A stretch of DNA of 64,000 nucleotides from Brasenia schreberi (taxonomy: Eukaryota; Streptophyta; Magnoliopsida; Nymphaeales; Cabombaceae), in contig JAYKKT010000048.1 in assembly GCA_036023115.1 (NCBI GenBank), positions 4,488,001 through 4,552,000 of the forward strand, in the 5' to 3' direction. Below are positions 12,403 through 23,732 of the stretch, piece by piece. The first letter of the stretch is position 1. Every line of letters begins with the position of its first letter. The position numbers and the translations under genes are program-made. A model generated the notes under the pieces. The model saw only the letters and a list, made by a program, of their open reading frames with translations. It did not search any database and was not told the DNA's origin.

Positions 12403-14517
12403 TCAAAGCAAGCCAGAGTCGTAAGGGATCTCAGTTGTAGGGAGCCACTCATTCCCTTCAATGAAATTCCCAACAGTGAACTGGCTTGCGACGTTAGGAT
12501 CCGTGATGACATGGTAACCCGGCCAGGTTACCCTCTGACTCGTACTCGAACCGGCCCCATAGTTCTTGTACTCTCCGTAGTACAGGGTCTCCAGGGCGAA
12601 GTTCCCATCCCACTCAAACCAACCGGCTGGATCAATCAGCTGGTCGATCTGTGACTGCATGATCACAGTCCTCGAGTATTCCTTTCATGGCCGACCGAGG
12701 TACGACTTGACAGTGAGTTGGTCTGGAATCAGGTCTGCTGCGGCGGCGATCTTTGATCCCTGAATGGAGATCCCAGTGTTCTGGTTCGGGTCTGTTCTTC
12801 CCTGAGCAGTGAAGAGGTTCTGCTGGCCACTCAGCGGTAGCCTGGCATAGAGATTGCAATTTTGGATGACGACGGCTGCATTGCCGAAGATGAAGTCAAC
12901 CGTGCCGTAGATCTCGCATTCCCTGTAAAACTGCCGGAGGGAGTGAACGTAGAGGGTGTCTTGGTATGCAACAAAGCTGCAACGGAAGAAAGCAGACAAG
13001 TCCGACCCGCTCCGCAGGGCAACCGCTTGGTGGTTGATTGCTCCGGCCTTGTTCTCGAACCCTATGTCCCTGGCGATGAACCCAGCTCCTACCACCGCTG
13101 CATGTGAACCCATTAACAACCCAATAGATCAGTAATAAGCTAAAAGAAGAATTTATTTGCTCAAAGTATCAGTACAACAGAATTTCATCTATCGCGTTCT
13201 AAATAAATCATGTATTTTGACGCATTGTTCGAGCCATTGTTTTGGGTTTGAATGATATCCACCATATACGGTACGGGTAAGAGTTCCCGTAGCTAACCTA
13301 CGGTGGCAGAGTCGTAGGTTGTAGAGCCACCACCAACACTGCGACTGGCTTTGACGACAGTTTTCCACATGCCGTCGCCAATGAACATGATATTAGTCTT
13401 GGAACTGTCCACTACGACGTTTTCAAAGTAAGCCCCTGCTTTTATGTAGATAACGAATCTTGTGCTGCTCCTGCTTGGCGCCGCCGTCACGGCCTCGGAG
13501 ATGGTTCTGTAGTTCCCTGATCCATCCTGTGCCACCACCAGGTCCACCTTAATCCCGTCCACTGTCGTCATTAGCAGATTCAAGTCATGGGTTGATACCC
13601 ACTCCGGGAAGCCCTCCTTCAGCGGCCCGTACTCCGCAAATGGCTCGTACTCCTCCTTGTGGCATTTATAATCGCCAGATTCTTTGATCTTCCTTGCTAG
13701 TGCCAGTGAGCTGCTAACTAGCTTCGATATCCTATACAGACCTACATCACAAGGACATGCAAAATATAAAGTTGATCTATTTAATTGGAAGAGCACTGCA
13801 ATTGTGAAACGCATATAGCCAACATTCTGATTTCAGCGCTCAAGAACATATAATGTTTTTAATGTCTCTTACATTTAAAAAATGTCGTGATTTAGGCGAG
13901 AATTCTGCATTCTCTATATCAATGCATAATTAGACTGTCTTCACCTCCATGAACACATTAGTGAGGAGGTAAATTGGATGGGTGGAGAATCCGTGTGACA
14001 GATGCTTACACAAATAAATGTACCCACCGTCTTCTATGAGGGACCTGATGTTACTCTTACTATACGCGAAGCCGTCCAGGCAAGTGTACTGGTTGGTCAT
14101 GGCCGCGCTGAGGAAGGTATCGATCTCCGGCGATTGACTTCGGGTGACGCAACCGGAGCTAGCAAACAAGGAACGCAGCGTGACATTGAGATGGTCCAGT
14201 GTCAGCTTGAAAAGCTCATCACAGTCCGAGAGGGCCAGAAGGTCTCGATTGCTGAGGGTTCGCAACCTTGCGAGCACGGTAGTGTTGGATGAGGAAGAAG
14301 CCACACTGCTGGCGATCTCATAGATTACGCGCTCTATGATCTGGGTGGTGGTCATGGAAGCGAGGTTAGGAATGGAAGAAAGAATGGAAGTGCAGACATC
14401 TTCATCCAAGGTTCCTTTGCACATAGGCATGGCAATTTGGTAGTTCTGCTCCGAAGACGACCAAGAAGGACATACTAAAAGGAAGAAGAAGAAAAGGAAA
14501 GGAAACATGGAAACCAT
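12403..14517 (-). pseudogene. PME: Pectin methylesterase with PMEI pro-region, three exons, one premature stop
   Basis: Pectinesterases remove methyl groups from cell-wall homogalacturonan. Exons on the minus strand are 14517-14028, 13741-13298 and 13097-12403, with GT-AG introns of 286 and 200 bp, giving 542 codons plus stop, normal for type I enzymes. ATG at 14517 starts a hydrophobic signal peptide (MVSMFPFLFFFFLLV). A PMEI-like pro-domain follows (CKGTLDEDVC near the start, TNQYTCLDGF near residue 140). The catalytic domain shows GAYFE, QAVAL, QDTL with the catalytic Asp, and DFIFGN. The fifth signature, normally LGRPW, reads YLGRP then TGA at 12687-12685: the conserved Trp codon has become a stop. 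The same frame continues correctly ([11 protein letters not shown] to YDSGLL), so one G-to-A change separates it from an open gene. The usual basic RRLL-type processing site is HDLNLL here. It is either a recent pseudogene or an assembly base error. Confidence 0.9.
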
Positions 14518-14591
14518 CGGTAACGACTGAAAGCAGCTGCAGGGAGGTAAGTAGGTCGTAGTATTCGAAAGAAGACCAGGCCGAATGAATC

Positions 14592-14597
14592 TATATA

Positions 14598-14599
<2 letters not shown>
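14592..14599 (-). promoter_or_regulatory. Probable TATA box of the pectin methylesterase gene
   Basis: TATATATA lies about 75 bp upstream of the ATG at 14517 on the minus strand, a fitting distance for a plant core promoter with a short 5' UTR. It directly adjoins a long GA/CT tract. Confidence 0.6.

Positions 14600-14600
<1 letters not shown>

Positions 14601-14670
<70 letters not shown>
14601..14670. repeat. (GA)35 microsatellite in the pectin methylesterase promoter
   Basis: Seventy uninterrupted bases of GA; on the gene's strand this is a (CT)35 tract immediately upstream of the TATA box. Confidence 0.98.
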
Positions 14671-14674
<4 letters not shown>

Positions 14675-16684
14675 TCCGGTGCTTCTTGTTGGAAATATAC
14701 GGGGACATAAGGACGCACGTTTTAAATTAACACAAAAGCTGATTTGATATTTTAATAGCTCAAACATAATTTAGATTTACAAAATAATAAGGTTATATTT
14801 AGGAACATGCTTGTAGGCATGAATGGTTTATTTAGCATAAACTTTTGCTATTTGAGAAGAGAGGATAGTAGAAAATCAGCACCTCTCTCTCTATTTCTCT
14901 CGTGAATGTTTGCTGGGACACCAAAAGAATAGCAATCAATTAGGTCTCCGTCTGCTTCTTGTAGTTGTTGCTTGTGGTTAGTTTTAGCCAGATTCAACTA
15001 AGTTTGTAGGAAATGCTAGCTCCCTTGGCAATTCTGCAAACAAAATTTTAATGGCCAGGCCAAACCAGTGTTCTAGATTTAAAGGGTAGGGTAGGCCTTT
15101 GTTTTGCTCGAGTGAAACTTTGGATATAAACCATTAAATCACATAGTTATGCTTGAATATCAAGGATGCATTAGACGAAGTTTATACGAATCATTTGACA
15201 AGCTTCATCATGTCAACGGACAAACCCTGAAGTTTTTTGTATCTTGAGAAGGTCTTCTGTTGAAGATTATCAGAATCATGACGTTGCTGTTGGGGCATGT
15301 TGTAAAATGTTACCTACAGCCATCTAAAGGCTCTTTAGCTTTAGAAAAGATAAGATATGGGCAACAACTTATTTTATGAGATCTGGCCAAGTTATTCCGA
15401 ACGAAATATGCATCGAGTTGGTTTTCATCTTCGTAATTTTGACTGAAACCTGGGGTCGTATGAATTCAAAAGCTTGTCTATATATCTCGTTCTGACTTCA
15501 AGTCATCAACCCCAACGAAAAGGACCAGCCTGTGAGTTAAACCTGAAGCTATCCAACTTACTGATCTCATAAGACATCTGAGCTAAAAATGACCACGAGC
15601 TTAGATGAATTCTGAACTTGGCAAAGCTGAAGCTGAGCTAGATCACCTACGTAAAATAATATTTTAATTTTCTATACTTTTATGTAATACAGAATATGGT
15701 TAACCAACATGTGAACTAATAAATTAGATGGGATTTTTTAGTTTTTTCTACTGCAGTACATCCGAATGCCAATGCCATGAACATGAAAATGGTTCAAGAA
15801 TATGTAGAAGGACCAAAGATGAATAATTTATTTTGGCTTTTTGATCCGAGAGTTGGTCTCAGTAGATACAAAAATGCATACGACTTCCATCAAATACTAC
15901 TTAACATCCATAGAATTCCATGTTCTACTAAGAAGAGAAATATCTTATCGTGGCCTTGTTAATTTAAGCAAGGTTTTGTACAAGTTTTTTTAATGAAACA
16001 GTCGAAGTCTTGAGTAAATTTCGACCTAACGAGATAAGTCCAGTTTGCTTTTTCTCTATTCATGTACACATAGATAAGTTATAAACTAAACTGCGTAAAC
16101 AATGTGAACCACGAGGAGCAGAAAACCGTTGTTTTACTTTCTACATGTAACTATAAGGAAGTGAGGGTCTTTGAACCCAAAAGGAAAAGAGAACAAGTAT
16201 AAGGAACTGAATACGAGCTTTAAACAACCCAAACGATGAACAACTAAGTCATCCAAATTAAGAGCTCTTCATCCCACCAAACTTAATATAGGACCACTAC
16301 GTGAGGTGCTTTTATTTATAATTGAAGTCTTGTCATGCTTCTTATAAATGACAGTCAGTCTTGAGGACTCGATTAACCATTCTTGTGTGCATTTCGGTTT
16401 TGTTCTGCGGATACGTCGTCAGGGCTATGGTCATAAATAATGGTGACCTTTGACAGGTCAAAGGCAGAAGGATGGAGAGTACATAAAAAGAAAGAATTGT
16501 TCAAGTTTACGTAGAAACCCTAATGAAAATGAAGTCTTCTTAAACTCTTGAATGGATCATTATTAACAACAATAACTAAGCCTTTTTCGATAATAGACAC
16601 TTGAGATACATAGTAGAGAATCCAACAAAAATTTTACTTTGGTTGTTTTAAACCAAAGGTAAACCTTCTCCTTTAACGTTCCCA
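14671..16684. other. Unassigned intergenic DNA
   Basis: Upstream region of the pectin methylesterase gene. AT-rich, with no gene, long repeat or RNA gene recognised. Open stretches are short and show no family resemblance. Confidence 0.6.
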
Positions 16685-16902
16685 GCTTAAAACGGGTCAT
16701 GACAGAGTTAGATAAGAGAAATCACCACGTGCATAAATTGAATTAGATCAAAGAAGCGGACAAAATTGTTTGCGAGTCCGATTCGAATTAGATTTAAGAG
16801 CGTGGGCCACATGACATTGAATGGTCCACTGTGGTCACATGAATATTTTTGAGGCTTAAAACGAACCATGACAAAGTTAGATAAGAGATATCACAACGTT
16901 TT
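16685..16902 (+). repeat. Two copies of a ~47-bp direct repeat, 171 bp apart
   Basis: The segments at 16685-16731 and 16856-16902 both read CTTAAAACG, then CATGACA, AGTTAGATAAGAGA and ATCAC with few differences. They enclose a unique segment, so they look like a local duplication. Confidence 0.75.
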
Positions 16903-16908
16903 TTTGAA

Positions 16909-16973
16909 TATTTTATCCTTTTATTTAATTTTCAAAATGTATTTCTTTTAGATCAAAAAATACTCAGGTTTTC
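16909..16973 (+). repeat. ~65-bp repeat, copy 1 (second copy at 17744-17812)
   Basis: ATTTTATCCTTTTATTTAAT and the following bases through AAAAAATACTCA recur at 17744 in the same orientation. The nature of the sequence is unknown. Confidence 0.75.
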
Positions 16974-17324
16974 TAAAAAAGAGAACCAAATCCCAGGCTT
17001 GTTAGTTGTCAGAATTACTACAAATGAGTCATTTAACTCCAACGGAACAATTGACAAAATCTTTAATGGAATGAATATTTCTCCCTCATTGTAGTAACTG
17101 GAGTATAGATTTTCGGTTCGAAACCTGACCAGCGGTTTGAATTACAGGTGGATGAAGCGGACCTGGTTCAATTATTGTGTGGTCCTTTTCTGCAATTTCT
17201 TTTTCATTTTTTTTGAACTTTTTGAATATTTTTGAGTTTTTCTTGAATTTTGATTCAACTATAACCGGAACTTACCAGAAACGAGTTTACCCTCAACCAT
17301 ATAGCCAACCTCATATAGTATGAG

Positions 17325-17450
17325 AAAAGGCTTGTTTGTAAAGTGGGAGGTCAAAGCCTAACACTTGCATACGCATGCATCTCCTAAGAATCAAACTCGC
17401 CACCTGTTGCCCCACCCGTGAGCTAACCCTCTAGGTGCCCGTTCAAAACA
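17325..17450 (-). mobile_element. tRNA-derived SINE, copy 2, minus strand
   Basis: The minus-strand reading carries an A-box-like GTTAGCTCACGGGTGG and, about 20 bp on, a B-box-like GAGTTTGATTC, then the same 3' body as the SINE at 18265-18397 (GCAAGTG, AGGCTTTGACCTCC). It is more diverged than that copy. I could not fix a target-site duplication, so the ends are approximate. Confidence 0.6.
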
Positions 17451-17743
17451 CTGGGAAATACTAATGGAAAATTAAGTTTCAGGATCACAAGCGTGACACC
17501 ATGAAAGACCATCTAGATGTAATATTCCAAATTCTAGCAGTCTTTCGTTAATGATAAATCATTCTGGTTTGTATCTTAAATTTTTCTTTTGGGGAAGGAA
17601 GAGTTGCAGGATCTGTGGTGATTGGTTAGAATCACAACAATTAGCTAAGAGAGCAATTTGTCATCCATAAATAAATGGACACTAATTATCCCAAAAACTC
17701 CCCAATGGGAGGCGAGGACCTTTGGTGGCCACCAGCATCCTCT

Positions 17744-17812
17744 ATTTTATCCTTTTATTTAATTTTCAAAATGTATTTTTTTAGAACAAAAAAATACTCA
17801 ACTTTTCTGCAA
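17744..17812 (+). repeat. ~65-bp repeat, copy 2
   Basis: Second copy of the element at 16909-16973 (TTTATCCTTTTATTTAATTT onward to AATACTCA), with scattered differences. Confidence 0.75.
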
Positions 17813-18254
17813 AAATTACTTATCTTTGAATCTGGTGGACAAGGCAAATTCTTTACCCTCAGAAAACACATGGCTGAATTCTCATTCACACCTGGCTTAT
17901 ACAGCTTCACCACTCTCCCTTCTTTCTTGGAACCTCACAAAGCAGATCTAGAGAGAGAGGCATTGGCGGAGCTGATTCCTGAGGATGCTAGGAACTTCGC
18001 TCCCCAGCGGAGTTAGTTGATAAGTCATCTCATGTAATGGGCCTATCGCCCCGCTGTATAACCAAAAACAAAAGAAAGAAGCCCAATTATTTTTCACGTA
18101 AACACATAATACTGACTAGTTTCTGTTTGTCTTTCATTTTCCAGCTTTTGGTTTGTGTTCTTTGGCTGGCTGTTCATGTAATATTAATGAAAAGAGGCCT
18201 CTTACATGGCACAATGTAGACAGCAGAGAGGAGACCCACTAGCTAAGCATATAG
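17813..18254. other. Unassigned stretch
   Basis: An open plus-strand reading ends at 18016 (FLEPHKADLEREALAELIPE, with a stop after PQRS) and looks protein-like, but I do not recognise it and see no supporting splice sites. Confidence 0.4.
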
Positions 18255-18264
18255 TGAAGCATTT
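18255..18264 (+). repeat. Target-site duplication of the SINE (left)
   Basis: TGAAGCATTT, repeated at 18398-18407 on the other side of the SINE. Confidence 0.8.
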
Positions 18265-18397
18265 TTTATTTGATTACAAGAGGAGGCCAAAGCCTTGCAC
18301 ACACATACCCACACATGCACCATCTGGGAATCGAACTCCCCATCAGCAGCAATGGCTAGAGCATCCTACGGTTGAACTAACACTCTGAGTGCTACAA
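18265..18397 (-). mobile_element. tRNA-derived SINE, copy 1, complete, minus strand
   Basis: On the minus strand the element starts with a tRNA-like head: an A box TTAGTTCAACCGTAGG and a B box GGAGTTCGATTCCC, the internal promoter of RNA polymerase III. It continues through a short body (GCAAGGCTTTGGCCTCC) into an A-rich tail (AAATAAAAAA). A 10-bp direct repeat TGAAGCATTT on both sides is the target-site duplication. The length of 133 bp fits small plant SINEs. SINEs encode no protein and use the enzymes of a partner LINE. Confidence 0.8.
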
Positions 18398-18407
18398 TGA
18401 AGCATTT
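18398..18407 (+). repeat. Target-site duplication of the SINE (right)
   Basis: TGAAGCATTT, identical to 18255-18264. Confidence 0.8.
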
Positions 18408-19632
18408 AGTTTCGAGCTCCTGGAGCATCTTTAGGACTTCACATGCTTCCCTTGTTCCCATTATTGGGGTAGGCTGTGCCACACTGAGAGTACATAAATG
18501 AATTAAATAAATGCATAAACATGGTACAGACCATGCCATTATATAAGCTCGTTGGGACCAATATATTTTTCGGCATGCTCATGAAATAAAAATAATGAAA
18601 TATCAAATTGTTTGAATCACCAAAAGCCAATGTATCCAGTATTAGGGATTGACGCTCCAAAGCATGACAAAAACTTCTAAAGCTCATAAATATGCCATTT
18701 ATCGGATGGCTTCTATCAACACACATACAAAGTGCGCAAGACAACTTGGCAAACTTGAGAACAGTTTTAGCATCATCCCAACTTTGAGAAAATCCTCCGT
18801 TTGCTCGTCTTTTGTGGGTATTGTACAACAATTTAAATGCTTGTTAACTTTAAAATAATTGTACTTTTACAAGTCATCTTTTGCGTGGTTTCCCATAGTA
18901 CAACTTCAATATCACTTTTATCAGGCTGCCATAGTTAGAATGAAGATCCTCTTATGTGTTTGTATTACGAGAGGGTTGCATCTCAAATGCATCGTTCAGA
19001 GAATACAAACGCGCATGGGCTTTGATAACTTATAAAGAAGGTGCACACCTTTGACGCATCATTTGGTAATGACCGATGCATGCACCTCTTTTCCAATCAA
19101 CAACGATCACCTTGCTAAGAATTTAACCGAAAACTTCATATTTTCTATTGATTGCCTGTTCTCGTGTCTCTCGTTGAACTTGCATAGCCCCACAAGAGAA
19201 GGGGGTAAAAAGGAGAAAGTGTAGTCCATCTACTGTTTGTATCATTATAACGATGCATTCTATGTCATAAATGGTGTGTGTTTTAGGCATAATGGTAATT
19301 TTACATAGATAAAAGGTTGAAAGACAATGAAAGACGGCATTCTTTCTTGGCTTATTGACCAAGATCTACAGCGTACATAAACAAATATTTTATTCTATGT
19401 AGCCGACACTAATTATTGTTGTTGTTGTTGTCCTACGGTCACATCGATCACCTGTAATTCATCAAATAAATCGCATACGATATAGATCGTTTAGCAAAGT
19501 TACAAGAGAGAGTGTTTAGCAACCATGAAAAAATGAGTCGAAGTCTTGCTTTGTGTGAAAAAAAAGAAGAAAAAACTCGTCTATGTACGCTGGAGCAAGT
19601 CAATGCCACATGGATATCTTCTGAAGCTAAGG
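18408..19632. other. Unassigned intergenic DNA
   Basis: No recognisable gene. The longest minus-strand open stretch (130 codons, 18439-18831) shows no family resemblance. A (TTG)n run at 19414-19431, preceded by GTAGCCGACACTA, resembles the extreme 3' end of the RTE LINE and may be a tiny remnant. Confidence 0.5.
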
Positions 19633-20085
19633 CAGCTTGACGTAACTCTAAAAGTTTACTAGGAAACCCTATGGGAGCTTCATTCTGCAGTAGGGTAGTG
19701 GACCGAGAAAACCATCGACGGCTGAAGACAAGTTCGGTAGAAAAAAATCGTGAGGTGGCTTGTTACGACTTCAATGATCCTTGGTCTTGTCATTCGGCAC
19801 CAACATATATAGACTTAATTGCCGCAACTCTAAAAGTTTACCAGCAAACACTATGGGTGCTTCATTCTGCACCAGTGGACCTAGAAAACCATCTACGGCT
19901 GAAGCCAAGTTCGGGTAGGTGGAATTCATGAGGTAACTTCAAAAAATAATATGAATGGCTTGTAAAAAACTGCTTGAATTTGTCTGGGTGAGGTGACTGC
20001 CCCACCTCGCGCATGGCTAGGCCTTCGCTGATCTTTGGTCTTATCATAATATCATTGGGCACCATCATGTATATACTTAATTTAA
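19633..20085 (+). repeat. Imperfect tandem duplication of ~190-250 bp units
   Basis: Unit 1 (about 19638-19823) and unit 2 (about 19824-20080) share, in the same order, CAACTCTAAAAGTTTACYAG, GCTTCATTCTGCA, AAAACCATC, ACGGCTGAAG and GTTCGGGTAG. A second shared block follows: TTGGTCTT, ATCAT and a CACCA-TATATAGACTTAAT-like tract. Unit 2 carries about 60 extra bases in the middle. Confidence 0.7.
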
Positions 20086-20640
20086 TTCATATGATTTACT
20101 CTTATATTACCAAATTTAACTTAATTAAAGAATGGGTGAACGAATTGAGAGTTGGACGAGAGAGACAAAGCCCAATCATTGATCGTGCAATGTGATAAAA
20201 AATGGTTTATTGTTTGTTTGGAGAAATCCCACAAATTTACATCCCAATAAAATTTATTTTTATGTGGTTTCCATAATGTAGTAATAAAAGAAAAGTTGAA
20301 AGAACGACATGGAAGTAATTTATCAATTATGAGTGCGAAATTAATGAATAGTTATGTTCATACACTCGCCTTTCTGTTAAAGACTAAGCCTCCTTTTGTT
20401 GGACTCCCAAAATTGATCATCTTAAAATTAAGTGTTCCATTTGCTCATAAGTTACCCTGGGCCACTCCCATATTTAATGAGCTTATGAAGAAAAGGTGCA
20501 ACTAATTGGAAGCTTAGGAGACACTCCACAACCCGAATAAGAGAACATCAAAATTGATCTGAACTCCAACTTGGATTCATTTTTCTTGAAGTTTATTTGA
20601 TGTTTTAGAGTCATTTGATTAAGTAGGATCTACAATTAGT
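20086..20640. other. Unassigned intergenic DNA
   Basis: AT-rich, with no gene or repeat recognised. Confidence 0.5.
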
Positions 20641-21560
20641 ACCAATTCCGACTGTCAAACTTGAGTCATTTCCGACTGTCAAAAGAAGCCAGGAAAACCA
20701 TTTCCTGTTGTTCTAAGTGCAGGAAAATTAGAAACACAGCCAGAATTGAGATGCCGAAGGAAAAAATGTCGGAAAAGATTTTATCTGGCTGTCTCGTGCA
20801 TGGAAAAAAGACTGGACCACAACCTGGAAAAACAAAGCAATAAATAGTCGGAATAAAGTTATTTTTGCGCTTCCCAACTGCTGGAATAATGTTATTTCCA
20901 GCTATTCCCAATAGCTAAAATTAATCACATAACATCTGGAATCAACAACAACAACAACAACAACTAAGCTTTTCCCATACTAGACGGGGTCGGCAACATG
21001 GATTCTTTGTTTCCACAAATCCCTATCTTGTGCCATGTTAGCAATTAACTCCCAATAAGCTAGATCGTTCTTTATTGTTTCTTTCCAACACTTTTGTGGT
21101 TGTCCTCTACCTCTTTTAATACTTTCCAAATTTAGTTTTTCTAACCTTCTTTAAGGTTCTTCTTTTGATATTCTTTATATATGTCCAAACCATCTTAAAC
21201 GATGTTCTCTCATTTTATCCACTATTGGTGCAACGCCTACTTTGTTTCTAATAACCTCATTATGTATACGGTCTTTTCTTGTATGACTACTCATCCATCT
21301 CAACATCTTCATTTCTGTCACAAACATCTTTTGTACATGTTGATGATTAACTGCCCAACACTCATAACCATAAAACATGACAGGCCTAATTGCTGCTCTA
21401 TAATATTTGCCTTTTAATTTTAATGGTATCTTCTTATCACAAAGAATACCTAATTCCTGAACAACTAGAATAGTAATAATTTTATTTCCAGACTACTCCA
21501 CAGCCGGAATATACATATTCTGACGGTCATTTGTGTTATTTCGACTATTGAGAACAGTCG
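20641..21560. repeat. Unclassified repeat region rich in TTCCGACTGTC/CCGGAAT motifs, split by a LINE
   Basis: Short motifs recur in both orientations on both sides of the LINE fragment: TTTCCGACTGTC, TTATTTCCAGCTATTCCC, TTATTTCCAGACTACTCC, ACAGCCGGAATAT and AACAGTCGGC. This resembles subterminal repeats of a DNA transposon of the CACTA type, but no terminal inverted repeat or target duplication could be fixed. The RTE fragment at 20944-21450 sits inside it. Confidence 0.35.
20944..21450 (-). mobile_element. RTE LINE, 5'-truncated 3' end, minus strand
   Basis: The minus strand matches the last ~500 bp of the full RTE at 44371-47631. Recognisable parts are PAMFYGYECWAVNHQHVQKM, EMKMLRWMSSHTRKDRI, HRLRWFGHI, the 3' UTR GACCCCGTCTAGTATGGG and the (TTG)n tail, seen here as (CAA)n at the left end. 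Compared with the full copy, the Trp codon in RWFGHI is kept. It has a typical 5' truncation from incomplete target-primed reverse transcription. Confidence 0.9.
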
Positions 21561-23303
21561 GCAAAGTCATCCAATGATTAAAGCTATTTTCACCTATCAT
21601 TAAAATATTCTGAATACAATTATAACTAATTCGTAAGAATGAACAATAAATTCAAACCATGGCAATGAAAATTTAGTAAGATAGTTACTAATGCATAAGA
21701 CAATTAATATTGTATTTATTTGTTTAAATATACACATAATACAATAATGAAGAGTTTATGTACATAACACACCAATTTACTCTAATATTGATTCAACCTA
21801 TTTTTGATATGATTCTTCTTGAGGCTTCTTGTGATTTTTAGTTTCTTAAAATTACAAATCAAAAGAATAAGCAGATAACCAAGTTACGAATAATATAAGT
21901 AAAGAACATATGAAACATGTTTTCAATATATGCAATTATGATGCCGAACTAAATGACAACATTACAAGGTGAATCAAATCCTAGATTCGACTCTACATCA
22001 TTGTTAGCTTAAACAATTACACCTTAAAGTTATTTGCTTTAATAACACGATCACTAGTAAAAGTTCATAATAGAAAATTTTACCTCATCATCATTTTTGT
22101 TCATCATCTTTTAGACGTAACATTGTATCTTTTATATACAACACATTGTTTTCAATGTTGCCAAGTGAACTAGTTTTATTTGTCCATGTGGGTTGTCCAA
22201 TTTCCAAACCCCTCTCATGTGGTAATTATACGAGATAAACTTGATTCACGGTGAATATTTTCAAGTTCCTCTAATACTTTATTCTATTCAAAAAACAAAA
22301 TATCGGATTATATAATAAACAATAAAAATTTCTACATATATAAAAAAGAAATTAAAATAAATACTTCTACAAGTCTTCACAATTTCTTCATTAACAAAAT
22401 ATCTACTTTACTTTTCTTATCTATATAGCAGTTCATATAAGAAATTACTTCATTCATCTCCATGTGCAGATGTGCTTGTTCCTATATTATACACAAATAG
22501 AAAACATTACCATTAATTAAAGTAACCCATATACAAAATGGTGACATGATTGATTAAAAATAAAAATGTTTACCATATTATAGTGATATGCGACAAAGGG
22601 CATAACTCCCTTATTATGCTTTTGATCTTGCTTCTCATGAACTACATTCATTAATAAATATATGTATAACTTTTTGCTCACACTATTATAGTTATTTAAG
22701 TTTTTCCTATGAAACATCTGAAGGCCTTCTACAAGACTATATTTTGGAGGATGTCATTTAGATGTGGTGTATAGATACTAATATCTTGACTAAATGCCAT
22801 TTCTATAATCTTTGAATCTCTTCTATAAATAACTTTTTCTACATTTTCATCTTTCTATTTTTCATAAAGAGGAGAAGAGTTATCTATCTTAGCATAGCAA
22901 CAAATAATATACAACAACGTCATAGCATTGGTCCCTACCACCTCACTACTACTAACACTAGTCATTTTTCTTCTTTTGGAGGCAAGCAGTTTTGTAATAT
23001 ACCACCCTCCTCATCAACAACATTTTTTTCTACATATTTTCATATTAGATTGCTTTCTTTTGTGTTTGTATCTGAAAAATAAATTACATATAAGTGAATT
23101 TTGATGTTCTTAAAAGTATAAAATGAAAATAATACAATAATTGAGCATCAAATACTTTGAGTATTGTCTATCCAACTCTTACTACCTATTTCTCTGCACA
23201 TGTATATGAAAATAAAAAAAATAAGTTATATACAAATACAATAAATCTATCATAAATTATAATATTAAATACAATTATTGTAACAATTCTTGTAGATTAA
23301 AGT
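21561..23303. other. Unassigned AT-rich DNA
   Basis: Low-complexity AT-rich sequence with no gene recognised. I see no terminal repeats marking a carrier for the gene fragments on the right. Confidence 0.5.
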
Positions 23304-23714
23304 TTGCCAGTTCTCAAATTAAAAGATGAAAAAGGGGAACATGTTGAAGCAGCCCTGGGTCCACTAATGCCAACACTTTGAGCATTCCTGCAAAATCAAG
23401 AAGAGACATTAGATCCAGGTGAAATAAAGAGAATGCGGCAACATCTGATGCAGATGCAGCCCATGATAGCTGCATACTCCACCAACAATGTGACTACTGA
23501 TGTCATTCAAAAGTATTTGGATGAGAACAAGACATTGATTCTGGCAAATCTTGATAACCAGAATCTAGGAAAGCTGAGTGAATGTGTACAATACCAAAGA
23601 AGGCTGCAGCAGAACCTAATGTACTTAGCTACAATTGCTGATGCTCAACCACAACCACCAACTATGCATGCTCAGGACAAGCAAGAAACTGTAATTTCAA
23701 TTGGATATTCTTGA
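23304..23714 (+). pseudogene. GIF/AN3-type coactivator (SNH domain) fragment, intronless
   Basis: Codons from 23433 give MRQHLMQMQPMIAAYSTNNV, then DVIQKYLDENKTLIL, NQNLGKLSEC, RRLQQNLMYLATIADAQPQP and PTMHAQ, followed by an unrelated tail and a stop at 23714. This is the SNH domain of plant GRF-interacting factors, coactivators that bind growth-regulating factors and the SWI/SNF complex in the nucleus. The glutamine-rich C-terminal half is absent. The domain runs without an intron, although from memory the plant genes split it, which suggests a retroposed or captured copy. Upstream, from 23304, the same frame reads LPVLKLKDEKGEHVEAALGP and on to the GIF part with one stop; that piece looks protein-like but I do not recognise its source. 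Substitutions at conserved positions argue against function. Confidence 0.8.
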
Positions 23715-23732
23715 AAGCTTCTCATAGAGGGC

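Noticed and set aside
12862..13107. Plus-strand open frame opposite exon 3 of the pectin methylesterase gene
   Set aside because: Shadow of the conserved coding strand; the minus-strand reading has all family motifs.
14475..14718. Reading frames with a long SLSLSLS run upstream of the pectin methylesterase start
   Set aside because: They translate the (CT)35 tract. The TATA box and the signal peptide place the true start at 14517, downstream of the tract.
18439..18831. 130-codon minus-strand open frame
   Set aside because: No recognisable domain, no splice or promoter context, and unremarkable composition; treated as chance.
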